A stretch of DNA of 64,000 nt, taken from positions 2,232,501-2,296,500 of the forward strand of contig NZ_WUQX01000001.1 of the NCBI RefSeq assembly GCF_009830285.1, read 5' to 3'. A program made the position numbers and the translations under genes. Positions 51,015 to 58,713 of the stretch are shown here, in pieces. The notes beneath the pieces are model-generated. The model had not been told where the DNA came from and did no database searches. It was given only the letters and a program-made list of their open reading frames with translations. Source of the DNA: Sporofaciens musculi (GTDB taxonomy: Bacteria > Bacillota > Clostridia > Lachnospirales > Lachnospiraceae). Position 1 is the first letter of the stretch. Each line of letters starts with the position of its first letter.

Positions 51015-52535
51015 ATGCAATATCTGGTGGACGGCCTTCAGATGAAGAAGGCGGATCAATATACGATAGAGAAGGTGGGAATTCCTTCTCTTGAGTTGAT
51101 GGAGAGGGCGGCTGCCTCCTGTGTGAGAGTGATGGAGGAGGAAGGTCTTGACTTGTCTAAGCCCTGTATCGTCTGCGGTTCTGGAAATAACGGAGGCGAC
51201 GGTTTTGCAATCGCAAGGCTTTTGTGGCGGAAGGAGCTGCGTCCCGTGGTCTGTTTCCCAGGCAATATGGCTCATTGTACTGAGGAGACGACACAGCAGA
51301 TGGAGTGGTTCACTAAAATCGGCGGAGAGATATGCAACGAATTCAAGGCTGGTGAATATAGTATCATCATAGACGCAGTGTTCGGCGTGGGGCTTAGCCG
51401 TAAGATTGAAGGGAAGTATTTAACCCTGCTTACCCAGATGAACGAGGCAAAAGGAGTGAAGTTTGCCGTTGACATGCCCTCCGGTATTTCTGCGGACACA
51501 GGCAGGGTGCTAGGTACTGCATTTCGTGCGGATGTGACTGTAACATTTCAGTTGGAAAAACTGGGACTTGTGCTGTATCCGGGGAAGGAGTACGCAGGAA
51601 AGGTGCGCATAGAGGATATTGGAATTCATACAGAGGCGCTTTTGAAGGATTCAAGTCTTGCATATTGCTGTGATGAGACGGACTTAAGGAGGCTGCTTCC
51701 TATGCGCAAGGCAGATTCTCATAAGGGGACTTACGGGAAGCTATTGGTAATCGCCGGCAGTAAGGGGATGTCCGGCGCGGCTTTTTTCAACGCAAAGGCG
51801 GCGTACCTGTCCGGCGCAGGGCTGGTACGAATCTATACGCCAAAGGAGAACAGAGAAATCTTACAGCAGCTTCTTCCAGAGGCGATTATCAATGATTACA
51901 CAGAGTATGAGGAGGAAGATCTGCTTAATCTTCTTTCCTGGGCGGACGGGGTCTGTATCGGCTCAGGGCTTGGGACTGGCAAGACGGCTTGCAAGCTGTT
52001 AAAGACAACGTTAGAGAGGGGAAAGGGTCCTTGTCTGATTGATGCAGACGGGCTGAATCTGCTGGCAGAGCATGAAGAATATTTGGATTTATCTGAAGCT
52101 GCAAAAGAACGGCAGATCGTGCTAACCCCTCATATGAAGGAAATGTCCCGTCTGGTTAATCAAAAGGTAGACGAATTGAAAACAAACCGTATTAATCTTC
52201 TAAGGAGTTATACCAAGAGCAGAGGATGTACCTGCGTCCTTAAGGATTCCCGCACTGTAGTCGCCACCCCAGGAGAGGGATTTTATGTCAATCAATCTGG
52301 AAACCCGTCGATGGCGAAGGCTGGCTCTGGCGACGTCCTTTCAGGAATCATAGCCGGACTTCTGGTACAAGGGCTTGGCTGTCACAAGGCGGCTGTGCTT
52401 GGAGTGTATCTCCATGGTCGGGCGGGGGATTATGCTAAGGCGGCGAAAGGAAGTTATAGCGTAATGGCTCAGGATCTGCTATTATATTTGAGTGAGGCAT
52501 TTAAGAGACTGGAGGCAGAAAATGAAGAATTATAG
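51015..52535 (+). CDS. nnr: Bifunctional NAD(P)HX epimerase/dehydratase
   Basis: 506 residues. N-terminal YjeF_N epimerase domain (about 1-215) with VCGSGNNGGDGFAIARLL and the phosphate loop FGVGLSRKIEG, and a C-terminal ribokinase-like dehydratase domain (about 220-500) with SHKGTYGKLLVIAGSKGMSGAAFF (key part IAGSKGMSGA), LIDADGLNLL, LTPHMKEMSRL and MAKAGSGDVLSGIIAGLL. It repairs hydrated NAD(P)H. GGAGGAG precedes the ATG. It overlaps alr by 14 bp, a frequent neighbour in Firmicutes. The gene name is often nnrD/nnrE when split. Confidence 0.95.
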   Translation: MQYLVDGLQMKKADQYTIEKVGIPSLELMERAAASCVRVMEEEGLDLSKPCIVCGSGNNGGDGFAIARLLWRKELRPVVCFPGNMAHCTEETTQQMEWFTKIGGEICNEFKAGEYSIIIDAVFGVGLSRKIEGKYLTLLTQMNEAKGVKFAVDMPSGISADTGRVLGTAFRADVTVTFQLEKLGLVLYPGKEYAGKVRIEDIGIHTEALLKDSSLAYCCDETDLRRLLPMRKADSHKGTYGKLLVIAGSKGMSGAAFFNAKAAYLSGAGLVRIYTPKENREILQQLLPEAIINDYTEYEEEDLLNLLSWADGVCIGSGLGTGKTACKLLKTTLERGKGPCLIDADGLNLLAEHEEYLDLSEAAKERQIVLTPHMKEMSRLVNQKVDELKTNRINLLRSYTKSRGCTCVLKDSRTVVATPGEGFYVNQSGNPSMAKAGSGDVLSGIIAGLLVQGLGCHKAAVLGVYLHGRAGDYAKAAKGSYSVMAQDLLLYLSEAFKRLEAENEEL

Positions 52536-53688
52536 CAGAGTTTGTGCAAGGATTGACCTTGATGCAATAGAATATAACATGGAGATGATGAGGAAAAACC
52601 TTGACGAAGGCGTGAAGATATTGTCTGTAATCAAATCCGACGGTTATGGGCATGGCGCCTTACAGGTAGCAAGATTCCTGGCCAAGAAGGAGTATATCTG
52701 GGGCTATGCAGTCGCAGCCCTTGACGAAGGAATGATTCTGCGAAAAGGTGGGATTGAGAAGCCAATCCTGGTGATGGGCTGTATTTTTCCGGAACAGTGG
52801 GAGGAAATGCTGCTCCATGAGATACACATGACCATTTATGACGTTAAGACGGCAAGGCGGGTGTCCGAATTTGCCGTAAAAATGGGAAAAAAGGCGTACA
52901 TTCATGTGAAAATTGATACGGGAATGTCCCGTCTGGGATTTTTGGCTCAGGAGGATAGTATTGGCAGGATAGAGGAAATCAGCCGTATGCCGAACCTGGT
53001 TATTGAGGGCATGTACACCCATTTCGCCAGGGCTGATGAGACTGACAAGACGGATGCCAAAAGCCAGCTTGCCAAATTTATGTGGATGAAGGGCAGACTT
53101 GCCAAGCTTGGGGTTACGGCTTCCTATTATCATTGCTCCAACAGTGCGGGGATCATTGATTTAAGGGAGGCGTCTCTTAGTATGGTGCGGGCGGGAATCG
53201 CCACCTATGGTCTGTACCCTTCTGACGAGGTCAAAAAGGACCTGGTTCCCTTGCGTCCGGCAATGGAAATAATTAGCCATGTGGTTCATGTAAAATGGGT
53301 GGAGGCGCAAACGCCTGTAAGCTACGGAGGAACCTTTGTCACCTCAAGGCCCACCAGGATTGCAACCATCCCTGTGGGCTATGGGGACGGGTATCCAAGA
53401 AGCCTCTCCAACAAGGGTTATGTCCTGATACATGGGAAAAAGGCGCCAATCTTAGGCCGTGTATGTATGGACCAGTTTATGGTGGATGTGACGGACATTG
53501 ACGATGTGGAATTTGGAGATTTGGTGACACTGGTAGGGCGAAACGGCGATGCATGGGTCACGGTGGAAATGCTAAGCAGCCTGGCAAAGAAGTTGCGGTA
53601 CGAGTTTATCTGCAATTTTGGCAAGCGGGTTCCAAGGGAGTTTCTGCGGCACGGAAAAGTTGTGGAGCAGATGGATTATTTTGCATAA
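52522..53688 (+). CDS. alr: Alanine racemase
   Basis: 388 residues from ATG 52522, with GGAGG 7 bases upstream. PLP barrel: RIDLDAIEYNM, K38 in LSVIKSDGYGHGA (PLP lysine), KIDTGMSRLGF, CSNSAGIIDL, VSYGGTFVT with the catalytic tyrosine, IPVGYGDGYPR and GRVCMDQFMVD. It makes D-alanine for peptidoglycan. It is translationally coupled with nnr by overlap and followed by mazF. Confidence 0.95.
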   Translation: MKNYSRVCARIDLDAIEYNMEMMRKNLDEGVKILSVIKSDGYGHGALQVARFLAKKEYIWGYAVAALDEGMILRKGGIEKPILVMGCIFPEQWEEMLLHEIHMTIYDVKTARRVSEFAVKMGKKAYIHVKIDTGMSRLGFLAQEDSIGRIEEISRMPNLVIEGMYTHFARADETDKTDAKSQLAKFMWMKGRLAKLGVTASYYHCSNSAGIIDLREASLSMVRAGIATYGLYPSDEVKKDLVPLRPAMEIISHVVHVKWVEAQTPVSYGGTFVTSRPTRIATIPVGYGDGYPRSLSNKGYVLIHGKKAPILGRVCMDQFMVDVTDIDDVEFGDLVTLVGRNGDAWVTVEMLSSLAKKLRYEFICNFGKRVPREFLRHGKVVEQMDYFA

Positions 53689-53758
53689 AAGATAGAATAC
53701 ATCCGACAAAAGATGGAAATACTCATCTTATCTTTAAGAAATCGGAGTGTGAAAAAGT

Positions 53759-54106
53759 GTGCAGGTAAGACGTGGAGATATCTATTATGCAGATTTAAGC
53801 CCTGTGGTGGGTTCAGAGCAGGGAGGCGTAAGGCCAGTGCTGATTATACAGAACGACGTGGGCAACAGACACAGCCCGACTGTGATCTGTGCCGCCATCA
53901 CGTCAAGGATGAATAAGGCGAAGCTGCCGACTCATGTAGAGATTGATGCGAGGCGGTATCAGATCGTCAAGAACTCTGTGGTGTTGTTGGAGCAGGTACG
54001 GACGATAGATAAACAGCGGCTTCGGGATCTGGTGTGCCATCTGGACAAGGAGATTATGAACAGAGTAGATGAAGCGCTGAAGGTTAGTTTTGAGCTTCAT
54101 ACATAG
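53759..54106 (+). CDS. MazF/EndoA-type endoribonuclease toxin without adjacent MazE
   Basis: 115 residues from GTG 53759. It matches the PemK/MazF fold: [31 protein letters not shown], of which [10 protein letters not shown] and [12 protein letters not shown] are the RNA-binding loops, then [18 protein letters not shown] and [14 protein letters not shown]. EndoA of Bacillus cuts UACAU in mRNA. Usually a small MazE/EndoAI gene stands directly upstream, often after alr; here only 70 bases separate alr and mazF, too few for one. Ribosome site CGGAG is 12 bases upstream. Co-transcription with alr is likely. Confidence 0.9.
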   Translation: MQVRRGDIYYADLSPVVGSEQGGVRPVLIIQNDVGNRHSPTVICAAITSRMNKAKLPTHVEIDARRYQIVKNSVVLLEQVRTIDKQRLRDLVCHLDKEIMNRVDEALKVSFELHT

Positions 54107-54144
54107 GGCGCTCAAAAATAGTAAAGGAGTAAGAGACATCAGTT

Positions 54145-54939
54145 ATGGAAGAAGGCAGTTTGTTCCAACGGATGAAATATCTGTTAAAGGGTGAGGATGA
54201 GCTTGCAGAGGATGCGCAGAAGGAAGCGGCGGGACTAATCCACAATATTATCCGCTATTTGGATAAGGATGCAAAGGATATTATGACTCACCGGAAGCAT
54301 ATTGTAACGATTGACAGCGGGGAGCTGCTTGAGGATGCGCTTAAGTTTATGCTTAAGGAGAATTTTTCCAGATTTCCCATCTGTAAGGGAGACATTGACG
54401 AGATTATTGGAATTATCCATCTGAGGGAGGCCATGTCATGTTATCTGGATGAAAAGCTAAGGAAGGTTCCCCTCAAGGACCTGACGGGCTACATAAGGTC
54501 TGCGGCGTTTATACCGGAGACAAAGAGTATTGACACGTTATTTAAGGAAATGCAGGCGGACCAGAACCATATCCGCATTGTGCTGGACGAGTATGGACAG
54601 ACCTCAGGGCTTGTGACCATGGAGGATATTTTGGAGGAAATCGTAGGAAATATTCTTGACGAGCATGACGAGGAGGACGAGCGCATCAGAAGGCTTCAGA
54701 ACGGAAATCTTCTGGTCAATGGGATGGTGGATTTGGAGGATTTGGAGGACATTCTACCCATCGTGTTTGAGAAGGATGAGTTTGAGACGCTGAACGGCTT
54801 CTTAATCCAGCAGCTGGACCGGATTCCAGGGGAGGACGAGCAGTGCATCGTTGACTATGGGGGATATCGCTTTACAGTTCTTCTGGTGGATAATAACACA
54901 ATCCAAAGGGTTAGGATTGAAAAACGGTGGGAAGAATGA
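54145..54939 (+). CDS. CorC-like CBS-domain protein without a membrane domain
   Basis: 264 residues. A CBS pair (about 45-170): DIMTHRKHIVTIDSGELLEDAL, FPICKGDIDEIIGIIHLREA (key part GIIHLREA) and IRIVLDEYGQTSGLVTMEDILEEIVG (key part VLDEYGQTSGLVT), then a transporter-associated CorC/HlyC domain (about 190-262). The DUF21 membrane domain of full-length hemolysin-type proteins is missing, as in CorC of Gram-negatives. Related proteins affect Mg2+/Co2+ efflux. It lies 38 bases after mazF; the link to mgtE further left is only by general role. Confidence 0.85.
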   Translation: MEEGSLFQRMKYLLKGEDELAEDAQKEAAGLIHNIIRYLDKDAKDIMTHRKHIVTIDSGELLEDALKFMLKENFSRFPICKGDIDEIIGIIHLREAMSCYLDEKLRKVPLKDLTGYIRSAAFIPETKSIDTLFKEMQADQNHIRIVLDEYGQTSGLVTMEDILEEIVGNILDEHDEEDERIRRLQNGNLLVNGMVDLEDLEDILPIVFEKDEFETLNGFLIQQLDRIPGEDEQCIVDYGGYRFTVLLVDNNTIQRVRIEKRWEE

Positions 54940-54978
54940 TAAAATAATTTAGATTAGAATAAGAGAGAGGTAGGAAAT

Positions 54979-55710
54979 ATGTCAGGACATTCAAAATTTG
55001 CCAATATCAAGCATAAAAAAGAGAAAAACGACGCAGCGAAAGGGAAGATTTTCACGAAGATTGGGAAGGAGCTTGCAGTTGCGGTAAAAGAAGGAGGAAG
55101 CGCAGATCCGGCCAATAACAGCCGCCTTCGGGATGTGATTGCCAAGGCCAAGGCGAATAATATGCCTAACGATACCATTGACCGCAATATTAAGCGGGCG
55201 GACAGCGACGCCAACGCCGCCAATTATGAGCATATTACATATGAAGGGTATGGGCCTAACGGTACGGCGATTATTGTGGAGACGCTGACGGATAACAAGA
55301 ACCGTACTGCCTCCAACGTAAAGAACGCATTTACCAAGGGAAACGGGAATGTGGGGACGCCGGGATGTGTTTCCTTTATGTTTGACAAGAAGGGTCAGAT
55401 TGTGGTGGACAAGGAAGAATATGAGGGAGATTCAGATGAACTGATGATGATGGCCTTAGATGCAGGGGCGGAGGACTTCGTAGAGGAGGAGGACAGCTTC
55501 GAGATTCTGACGGCTCCTGATGATTTCAGCGCCGTTCGGGTGGCGCTTGAGGAAGCAGGAATCAAGATGGCTGCCGCTGAGGTGACGATGATTCCTCAGA
55601 CTTATGTGGAGCTTACGGACGAGAAGGATATTGCAAGTATTCAAAAGACGTTGGATATGCTGGATGACGATGATGATGTGCAGGATGTGTATCATAACTG
55701 GGACGAATGA
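54979..55710 (+). CDS. YebC/PmpR family protein
   Basis: 243 residues, standard size. N-terminal [32 protein letters not shown] is the family start (key part KFANIKHKK), then [43 protein letters not shown] and a C-terminal acidic stretch PQTYVELTD. Members bind DNA as regulators or help translation of proline-rich stretches (TACO1/YebC). Close downstream of the CorC-like gene, with AGAGAGG upstream. Confidence 0.93.
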   Translation: MSGHSKFANIKHKKEKNDAAKGKIFTKIGKELAVAVKEGGSADPANNSRLRDVIAKAKANNMPNDTIDRNIKRADSDANAANYEHITYEGYGPNGTAIIVETLTDNKNRTASNVKNAFTKGNGNVGTPGCVSFMFDKKGQIVVDKEEYEGDSDELMMMALDAGAEDFVEEEDSFEILTAPDDFSAVRVALEEAGIKMAAAEVTMIPQTYVELTDEKDIASIQKTLDMLDDDDDVQDVYHNWDE

Positions 55711-55758
55711 CGGACAGTACAGGTGAAAAGTGAGGGACGTTCTGCGGAAGGGAGATTA

Positions 55759-56532
55759 ATGGAGGAGACCAGGAAGAAGCTTGAGGATTTTTTTGACGAG
55801 ATGGTTAAGTCTATGAAATATTTTAAGAAGAAGTCCTATGAGCAGTATTTTAAAGATACCTATGAAAAGTACAGAGATTTGTTCATGTCGCTTCCGGCTC
55901 TGTGCGAGGGGGAGGAGGAGACAGCTTCGGCAGCGATTGAGGAGCTGGCTTCTGTGATTCCCATGTATGCCAGAAGAAAATTTCTTGATGTGCCAAAGCA
56001 AAAGAAAGAGCCTGTGGGGATTGATTATAATATGGCAATGGCGGTATATGTGGTGCCGATGCTGGTTTATCAGCATGAGCCTGTCAATGAACAGATTGCC
56101 CAGCAGATGGTTGAGATTTGGAATGAAAGCCAGGTAACGGGACTTCGGCTTCAGAAGTCGGATTATGAGAAGATTGCCGGAGGCTTTCGGAAGGGCTTGT
56201 GCTATATTACAACGGCTGTGTGTGAGTGTCAGGGAAAATCAGATGACTGCAGGGAGCTTACCATCCTTCGCAGATACAGAGATGATTATTTGATGCAGTC
56301 AAAGGAGGGGCGCGCCATGGTGGAGGAATACTATGAGATTGCGCCGGCGCTGGTGCTTTCCATAGGGATGCATAAGGAGCCATGGAAGATATATCAGGAG
56401 ATATATGAGGATTATTTATGCCCTTGTGTAGAATATGCCAAGAATGAAGAAAATGTAAAATGCAGAGAATTGTATGGGGATATGGTGGGCAGTCTGAGAC
56501 AGAGATTCGCGCCGTCCCACTATTTAAACTAG
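55759..56532 (+). CDS. CFI-box-CTERM domain protein
   Basis: 257 residues from ATG 55759, with GGAAGGGAG 6 bases upstream. The N-terminal part is helical and charged. The C-terminal part holds CYITTAVCE, a form of the CFI-box, then DDCRELTILRRYRDDYLMQSKEGRAMVEEYYEIAP, of which LTILRRYRDDYL and the EGRAMVEEYYEIAP block are typical. The domain is known only as a C-terminal tag-like module; a cysteine-dependent processing or metal site has been suggested. Cysteines near 165, 172 and 178 could bind metal. Function here is unknown. Confidence 0.7.
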   Translation: MEETRKKLEDFFDEMVKSMKYFKKKSYEQYFKDTYEKYRDLFMSLPALCEGEEETASAAIEELASVIPMYARRKFLDVPKQKKEPVGIDYNMAMAVYVVPMLVYQHEPVNEQIAQQMVEIWNESQVTGLRLQKSDYEKIAGGFRKGLCYITTAVCECQGKSDDCRELTILRRYRDDYLMQSKEGRAMVEEYYEIAPALVLSIGMHKEPWKIYQEIYEDYLCPCVEYAKNEENVKCRELYGDMVGSLRQRFAPSHYLN

Positions 56533-56559
56533 TGTAATGTAAATGTGTCAGTACACTAG
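56529..56559. repeat. Inverted repeat between CFI-box gene and metY
   Basis: CTAGTGTA (56529-56536) and TACACTAG (56552-56559) are perfect inverted repeats that include the upstream stop codon. No T-run follows. It may be an operator or leader hairpin of metY. Confidence 0.35.
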
Positions 56560-56601
56560 GGTAATTACATATCCTTAAGAACAAAGGAGAGATAAGGCAT
56601 T

Positions 56602-57882
56602 ATGAGTAATTATAAGACAGAAACCAAATGTATCCAGTCGGGATATACGCCGGACAACGGGGAACCAAGGGTGGTGCCCATCTACCAGAGCACCACGTTC
56701 AAATACAGCTCCAGCGAGCAGATGGGACGTCTGTTTGATTTGGAGGAATCAGGGTATTTTTACACACGCCTCCAGAATCCCACCAATGATGCTGTGGCGG
56801 CTAAGATCTGCGACTTGGAGGGCGGCGTGGCGGCTATGCTGACATCTTCCGGACAGGCGGCGAATTTTTATGCGGTGATGAATATTGCACAGGCGGGCGA
56901 CCATGTGGTGTGCGCTTCTGCAATCTACGGGGGAACCTACAACCTCTTTGCTCACACAATCCGAAAGATGGGTGTGGAGGCCACATTTGTGGAGCCGGAC
57001 TGTACAGAGGAGGAGCTTAATGGGGCTTTTCAGGAGAATACCAAGGCTGTATTTGGAGAGAGTATTGCAAATCCGGCGCTGGTGGTTCTGGATTTTGAGA
57101 AGTTTGCCAAGGCTGCCCATGCCCATGGGGTTCCGTTTATTGTAGATAACACCTTTGCAACGCCTGTAAACTGCAGGCCCTTTGAGTGGGGGGCGGATAT
57201 TGTGACCCATTCCACCACCAAATACATGGACGGCCATGCGTCCTGTGTGGGAGGCGCCATTGTGGACAGCGGGAATTTTGATTGGGAGGCTCATAAGGAG
57301 AAGTTTGGAGGGCTTACCACGCCGGATGAGACCTATCATGGAATCGTCTATACAGAGAGATTCGGCAAGGGCGCGTATATTACCAAGGCGACGGCCCAGC
57401 TTATGCGGGATTTGGGCTCCATTCAGTCCCCCCAGAATGCATTTTTGTTAAATATGGGGCTTGAGACGCTGCATCTGCGCATGGAGAGACACTGTGAAAA
57501 TGGAAAGAGGGCCGCAGAGTTTTTACGCAAGCATGATAAAGTTGCGTGGGTAAACTGTCCGTCTCTGCCGGGTGATCGGTACTATGAGCTTGCCAAGAAG
57601 TATATGCCTAAGGGAACCTGCGGGGTGATTACCTTTGGGCTAAAAGGCGGCAGGGAGGCGGCAGTTCGGATGATGGACAGCTTAAAGATGATTGCCATTG
57701 TGACCCATGTGGCGGATGCGAGAAGCTGTGTGCTTCATCCGGCAAGCCATACCCACCGTCAGATGAATGATCAAGAGCTTATGGAGGCAGGCGTACAGCC
57801 AGATTTAATCCGGTTCAGCGTAGGGATTGAGCATATTGACGATATTATTGCAGATCTTTCACAGGCATTAGAACAGGTATAA
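56602..57882 (+). CDS. metY: O-acetylhomoserine aminocarboxypropyltransferase/cysteine synthase
   Basis: 426 residues, the MetY form of Cys/Met metabolism PLP enzymes. It makes homocysteine from O-acetylhomoserine and sulfide. Motifs: PIYQSTTFKYSSSEQ, YFYTRLQNPTNDAVAAKI, LTSSGQAANFYAV, YGGTYNLFAHTI, VDNTFATPVNCRP, and the PLP lysine (near 206) in VTHSTTKYMDGHA. The C-terminal HPASHTHRQMN completes the active site. AAAGGAGAG precedes the ATG. No S-box or T-box leader is seen; the short upstream region has only a small inverted repeat. Confidence 0.95.
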   Translation: MSNYKTETKCIQSGYTPDNGEPRVVPIYQSTTFKYSSSEQMGRLFDLEESGYFYTRLQNPTNDAVAAKICDLEGGVAAMLTSSGQAANFYAVMNIAQAGDHVVCASAIYGGTYNLFAHTIRKMGVEATFVEPDCTEEELNGAFQENTKAVFGESIANPALVVLDFEKFAKAAHAHGVPFIVDNTFATPVNCRPFEWGADIVTHSTTKYMDGHASCVGGAIVDSGNFDWEAHKEKFGGLTTPDETYHGIVYTERFGKGAYITKATAQLMRDLGSIQSPQNAFLLNMGLETLHLRMERHCENGKRAAEFLRKHDKVAWVNCPSLPGDRYYELAKKYMPKGTCGVITFGLKGGREAAVRMMDSLKMIAIVTHVADARSCVLHPASHTHRQMNDQELMEAGVQPDLIRFSVGIEHIDDIIADLSQALEQV

Positions 57883-57898
57883 AGGTATAAGATTTGTA

Positions 57899-57951
57899 AA
57901 ACACTTCCATACTAATGAAGGATAGGAAAATATGTATGGAGGTGTTTTTTT
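57899..57951 (+). terminator. metY terminator whose stem holds the next gene's ribosome site
   Basis: AAACACTTCCATAC (57899-57912) pairs with GTATGGAGGTGTTT (57934-57947, one G-T pair), then a run of T to 57951. The GGAGG at 57938-57942 is the ribosome site of the gene whose ATG is 57952-57954. Confidence 0.8.
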
Positions 57952-58649
57952 ATGTCAGACGGAGTACGTGAAGAACAAAAGCGGGAACAGATTAAGGAAA
58001 TGGGAAGTGTGGATTTGGAAGGGAGCAAGAATCGGCACAAGATTAAGCTGCTGACCGTGATTGGGGAGATTGAGGGGCATGAGGCGGTTTCCGGCAATGC
58101 CAAGGCCACCAAGTACGAGCATCTTCCCCCTGCTTGCCGAGGTGGAGGACAGTGACGAGATTGAAGGGCTTTTAATCCTTCTGAATACCCTGGGGGGGAG
58201 ACGTGGAGGCAGGGCTTTCCATCGCGGAGATGATTGCTTCCTTAAGTAAGCCTACGGTTTCTCTGGTGCTTGGCGGAAGCCATTCGATCGGAGGGCCCTT
58301 GGCTGTTTCAGCCAAATACTCCTTCATTGTTCCAAGCGGAACCATGATCATCCATCCTGTGCGCTCTAACGGAATGTTTATCGGCATAACCCAGAGCCTG
58401 CGCAATATGATTAAGACTCAGGACCGGATTACAAGGTTTCTTGCTGACCATTCTCATATGACCCAGAAGCGTATCGAGGAGCTGATGCTGAACCAAAGGG
58501 AGCTGGTCAAGGATGTGGGAACGCTTTTGGAGGGAAAGGACGCTGTGAGGGAAGGTTTAATCGACGAGGTGGGCGGTATGAGCGACGCGTTGAATAAATT
58601 GCACGAAATGATTGACGAGTGCCGAAGGAAAAAGAGTGAAAATATGTAA
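57952..58649 (+). pseudogene. TepA/ClpP-family serine protease, broken by two frameshifts
   Basis: Three frames carry parts of one protein. Frame 1 (57952 to a TGA at 58153-58155): IKLLTVIGEIEGHEAVSGNAKATKYEH, typical of clostridial TepA-like proteins. Near the C5 run 58126-58130 reading must shift to continue as PLLAEVEDSDEIEGLLILLNTLGG; at the G7 run 58192-58198 it must shift again to give DVEAGLSIAEMIASLSKP and SHSIGGPLAVSAKYSF, which includes the catalytic-type serine, and a C-terminus ending at 58649. The whole would be about 230 residues. TepA is linked to germination or envelope processes. Both shifts are in homopolymers, so recent decay or base-calling error are equally possible. Confidence 0.8.
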
Positions 58650-58677
58650 TGACAGCCCTTTTCAAAAATGATATACT
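58649..58677 (+). promoter_or_regulatory. Promoter of ftsK/spoIIIE
   Basis: ATGACA at 58649-58654, 17-nt spacer, TATACT at 58672-58677. Confidence 0.6.
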
Positions 58678-58713
58678 ATTATTGCATTATTTTGCCAGAA
58701 TAAGGGGGAGAGT

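Noticed and set aside
56533..56601. SAM riboswitch before metY
   Set aside because: The region is too short and has only a simple inverted repeat.
56749..57339. Antisense frame inside metY
   Set aside because: Shadow; opposite strand has full family motifs.
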